A stretch of DNA of 64,000 bases, taken from contig NZ_BMMV01000006.1 of assembly GCF_014646115.1 (NCBI RefSeq), positions 310,001-374,000 on the forward strand. The letters run 5' to 3'. The notes beneath the pieces are model-generated. The model was not told the origin of the DNA, ran no database searches, and saw only the letters and a list, made by a program, of their open reading frames with translations. A program made the position numbers and the translations under genes. Below, in pieces: positions 62,641 to 64,000 of this stretch; position 1 is the first letter of the stretch, and the number at the start of each line of letters is the position of its first letter. This DNA comes from Streptomyces camponoticapitis. Its GTDB lineage: Bacteria; Actinomycetota; Actinomycetes; Streptomycetales; Streptomycetaceae.

Positions 62641-63243
62641 TCAGGGGTGGGAGTCCAGCGGGTTCTCCGCCATTCGCGCGCTGAGGCCGGACCGTACGGC
62701 GCCTGCGGCCGAGCTGTCCGGCTTGCGCTCCGCCTGGATCTGGAAGCACGCCAGGAAGTCCTTGGCGAGATCGAGCCGGGGATGGCCTTCCAGTACCTGG
62801 GACCTGAAAGCGGGAGTGAAGTCGTCCAGATCGCTGCCGATGATCTCCGTGCTGGTGGCGCGGGCCAGAAGGTACCCCTCCGGGTCGGCCGACACGTCCA
62901 CCTCGGACGACATGTGCCGGATGATCACTTCCGACAGACGTTCGCGGCGCTCCGCCGGCCACCCGGCGCCGGCCGCGAACACCCGTGCCACATGCCCGCC
63001 GGCCTCCTCGAAGGAGACGGTATGGCTGTCGAACTCCGGCACCGGGCCGAGGTCGTGGAACAGCGCCGCCACATAGAGCAGTTCCGGGTCGAAGGGAATG
63101 CCGCGTGCCGTGCCGTGGGCCGCAGCCCACACGTAAGCGCGCAGGGAATGGTTGAGCAGCGCGGGTGAGTGGTAGGCGGACGCCACTTCGAGGGCGGCGG
63201 CCGACGTCGCGGTGTCCGGCACCACGAGGTCATCGAGGGTCAT
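62641..63243 (-). CDS. HD-domain protein (cyanamide-hydratase-like)
   Basis: A 200-residue HD-fold metal phosphohydrolase/hydratase. The His in LLNHSLRAYVWAA and the doublet in YVAALFHDLGPV are metal ligands, and later FDSHTVSFEEAGG and IIRHM supply others. The pattern resembles cyanamide hydratase and related HD hydrolases. ATG 63243 follows AGGTGGG; GTG 63252 is possible. It is 21 bases or so before the oxidoreductase gene on the same strand and probably transcribed after it. Confidence 0.82.
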   Translation of the reverse strand: MTLDDLVVPDTATSAAALEVASAYHSPALLNHSLRAYVWAAAHGTARGIPFDPELLYVAALFHDLGPVPEFDSHTVSFEEAGGHVARVFAAGAGWPAERRERLSEVIIRHMSSEVDVSADPEGYLLARATSTEIIGSDLDDFTPAFRSQVLEGHPRLDLAKDFLACFQIQAERKPDSSAAGAVRSGLSARMAENPLDSHP

Positions 63244-63264
63244 ATTTCCCACCTGGTGGCAGTC

Positions 63265-64000
63265 CTAGGGGATGTGAATGATCGTCTTGCCGGCGGTGCG
63301 CCGGTCCGGGGCGAAAGCGGCGGGGGTCTCGGACAACGGCCGCACGGCCCCGACAACGGGCTTGAGCCGTCCGTCTCGGAGCCGCCGGGCGAGGTCCGTG
63401 AGCCGGGCGCGATCGGGTTCCACGACGAAGAAGACGGCCCGCCCGTCGGCGGGCTGGACCCTGGGTGGCATGGCGATGGTGACGAGCGTCCCGCCGGCGC
63501 GGACCAGAGTGGTGGAGCGGTCGAGGATCTCCCCGCCGATCACGTCGAACACCACGTCGACCTCGCCCGCGTCCTCCAGGCGGTCGGCCTGGAGGTCCAG
63601 GAAGGCGTCCGCGCCGAGACCCAGTGCCGTGTCCCTGTCGGCGGCCCGACCGGTGCCGATCACGCGGGCTCCCCTCTCGTGTGCCAGCTGCACCGCGATG
63701 GACCCGACACCGCCCGCGGCGCCATGGATCAGAACGGTCTGTCCTGTCGTGAGCCGCCCGTGGTCGAAGAGACCCTGCCACGCGGTCAGTCCGGAGATCG
63801 GCAGCGCGGCGGCCACGGTGTGGTCGACGTCCGCCGGCAGTGGCGCGAGGTTGCGGGCCTCCACCGCGGCGTACTCGGCCAGTGATCCGTTTCGGCTCCA
63901 GTCGGTGAGTCCGAATACTCGCTGGCCGACGGTGAGGCCGGTGGTGCCGTACCCCAGTTCGGCGACGACACCTGACAGTTCGTGCCCGGGGACGCTCGGG
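63265..64000 (-). CDS. NADP-dependent MDR oxidoreductase (partial, start outside window)
   Basis: The right window edge cuts the N-terminus; about 245 residues remain, from PSVPGHELSGVVAELGYGTTGL. The Rossmann motif IHGAAGGVGSIAVQLAHERGARVIGTGR marks a zinc-free NADP-dependent quinone oxidoreductase-like enzyme. It ends TAGKTIIHIP. The HD-domain gene follows 21 bases downstream, so they may be one operon. The substrate is unknown. Confidence 0.87.
   Translation of the reverse strand, partial: PSVPGHELSGVVAELGYGTTGLTVGQRVFGLTDWSRNGSLAEYAAVEARNLAPLPADVDHTVAAALPISGLTAWQGLFDHGRLTTGQTVLIHGAAGGVGSIAVQLAHERGARVIGTGRAADRDTALGLGADAFLDLQADRLEDAGEVDVVFDVIGGEILDRSTTLVRAGGTLVTIAMPPRVQPADGRAVFFVVEPDRARLTDLARRLRDGRLKPVVGAVRPLSETPAAFAPDRRTAGKTIIHIP

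Overview
This is high-GC actinobacterial DNA, almost certainly from a Streptomyces chromosome. The evidence is the strong G/C third-position bias, GTG/ATG starts behind GGAGG-type ribosome sites, many ATGA/GTGA stop-start overlaps, a coelichelin-type siderophore locus, a conservon and a streptogrisin-like protease. The window mixes specialised metabolism with ordinary accessory genes. I saw no rRNA, tRNA, CRISPR array or insertion sequence.

Region 1 (1-7977) is the left part of a coelichelin-type hydroxamate siderophore locus in the order cchG-F-E-D-C-B (minus strand), divergent from cchA (plus strand). It encodes ornithine N-hydroxylation (cchB), formylation (cchA), a ferric-siderophore importer (cchF lipoprotein, cchC/D permeases, cchE ATPase) and the start of an ABC exporter (cchG). 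The NRPS expected further left is outside the window. Five iron-box-like sequences lie in the three upstream regions. They fit repression by a DmdR1/IdeR-type regulator.

Region 2 (8035-36910) is a patchwork of small units: a DUF6233 protein, a lone FetB-type permease, an M24 peptidase, a decayed PNPOx-family gene, a glutamine-amidotransferase/methyltransferase fusion, a flavin oxidase divergent from a MarR regulator, LtrA, a quinone oxidoreductase, an ABM-hydrolase fusion, an LLM oxidoreductase, a CASTOR/POLLUX-type channel, a DHFR-like protein, a DHA2 efflux pump, a frameshifted DUF4331 gene, a formaldehyde-dehydrogenase-like enzyme, a truncated PLP enzyme, a GtrA protein, secreted streptogrisin A, and an EEP membrane protein divergent from an OmpR-type two-component system.

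Region 3 (37028-48032) is the most striking part. After a receptor Ser/Thr kinase come nine minus-strand genes. Transcribed first is a five-gene conservon (cvnA sensor kinase, cvnB Roadblock, cvnC DUF742, cvnD small GTPase, cvnE P450 lacking ExxR). It is followed by GGPP synthase, a class II (DxDD) diterpene cyclase, a P450 and a class I terpene synthase. Together these could build and oxidise a labdane-related diterpenoid, with the conservon as a likely signalling neighbour. A strong stem-loop separates the two modules.

Region 4 (48734-64000) holds a SnoaL-like protein, a second DHA2 pump, a GNAT acetyltransferase, an APH-type phosphotransferase, a ComB-like phosphatase, an SRPBCC protein, a TetR regulator divergent from an oxidoreductase with a clear operator, a zinc alcohol dehydrogenase, two overlapping HTH-membrane-sensor genes, an FAD oxidoreductase next to an ECF41/SigJ-type sigma factor and a SnoaL protein, an HD-domain protein, and an oxidoreductase cut by the right edge.
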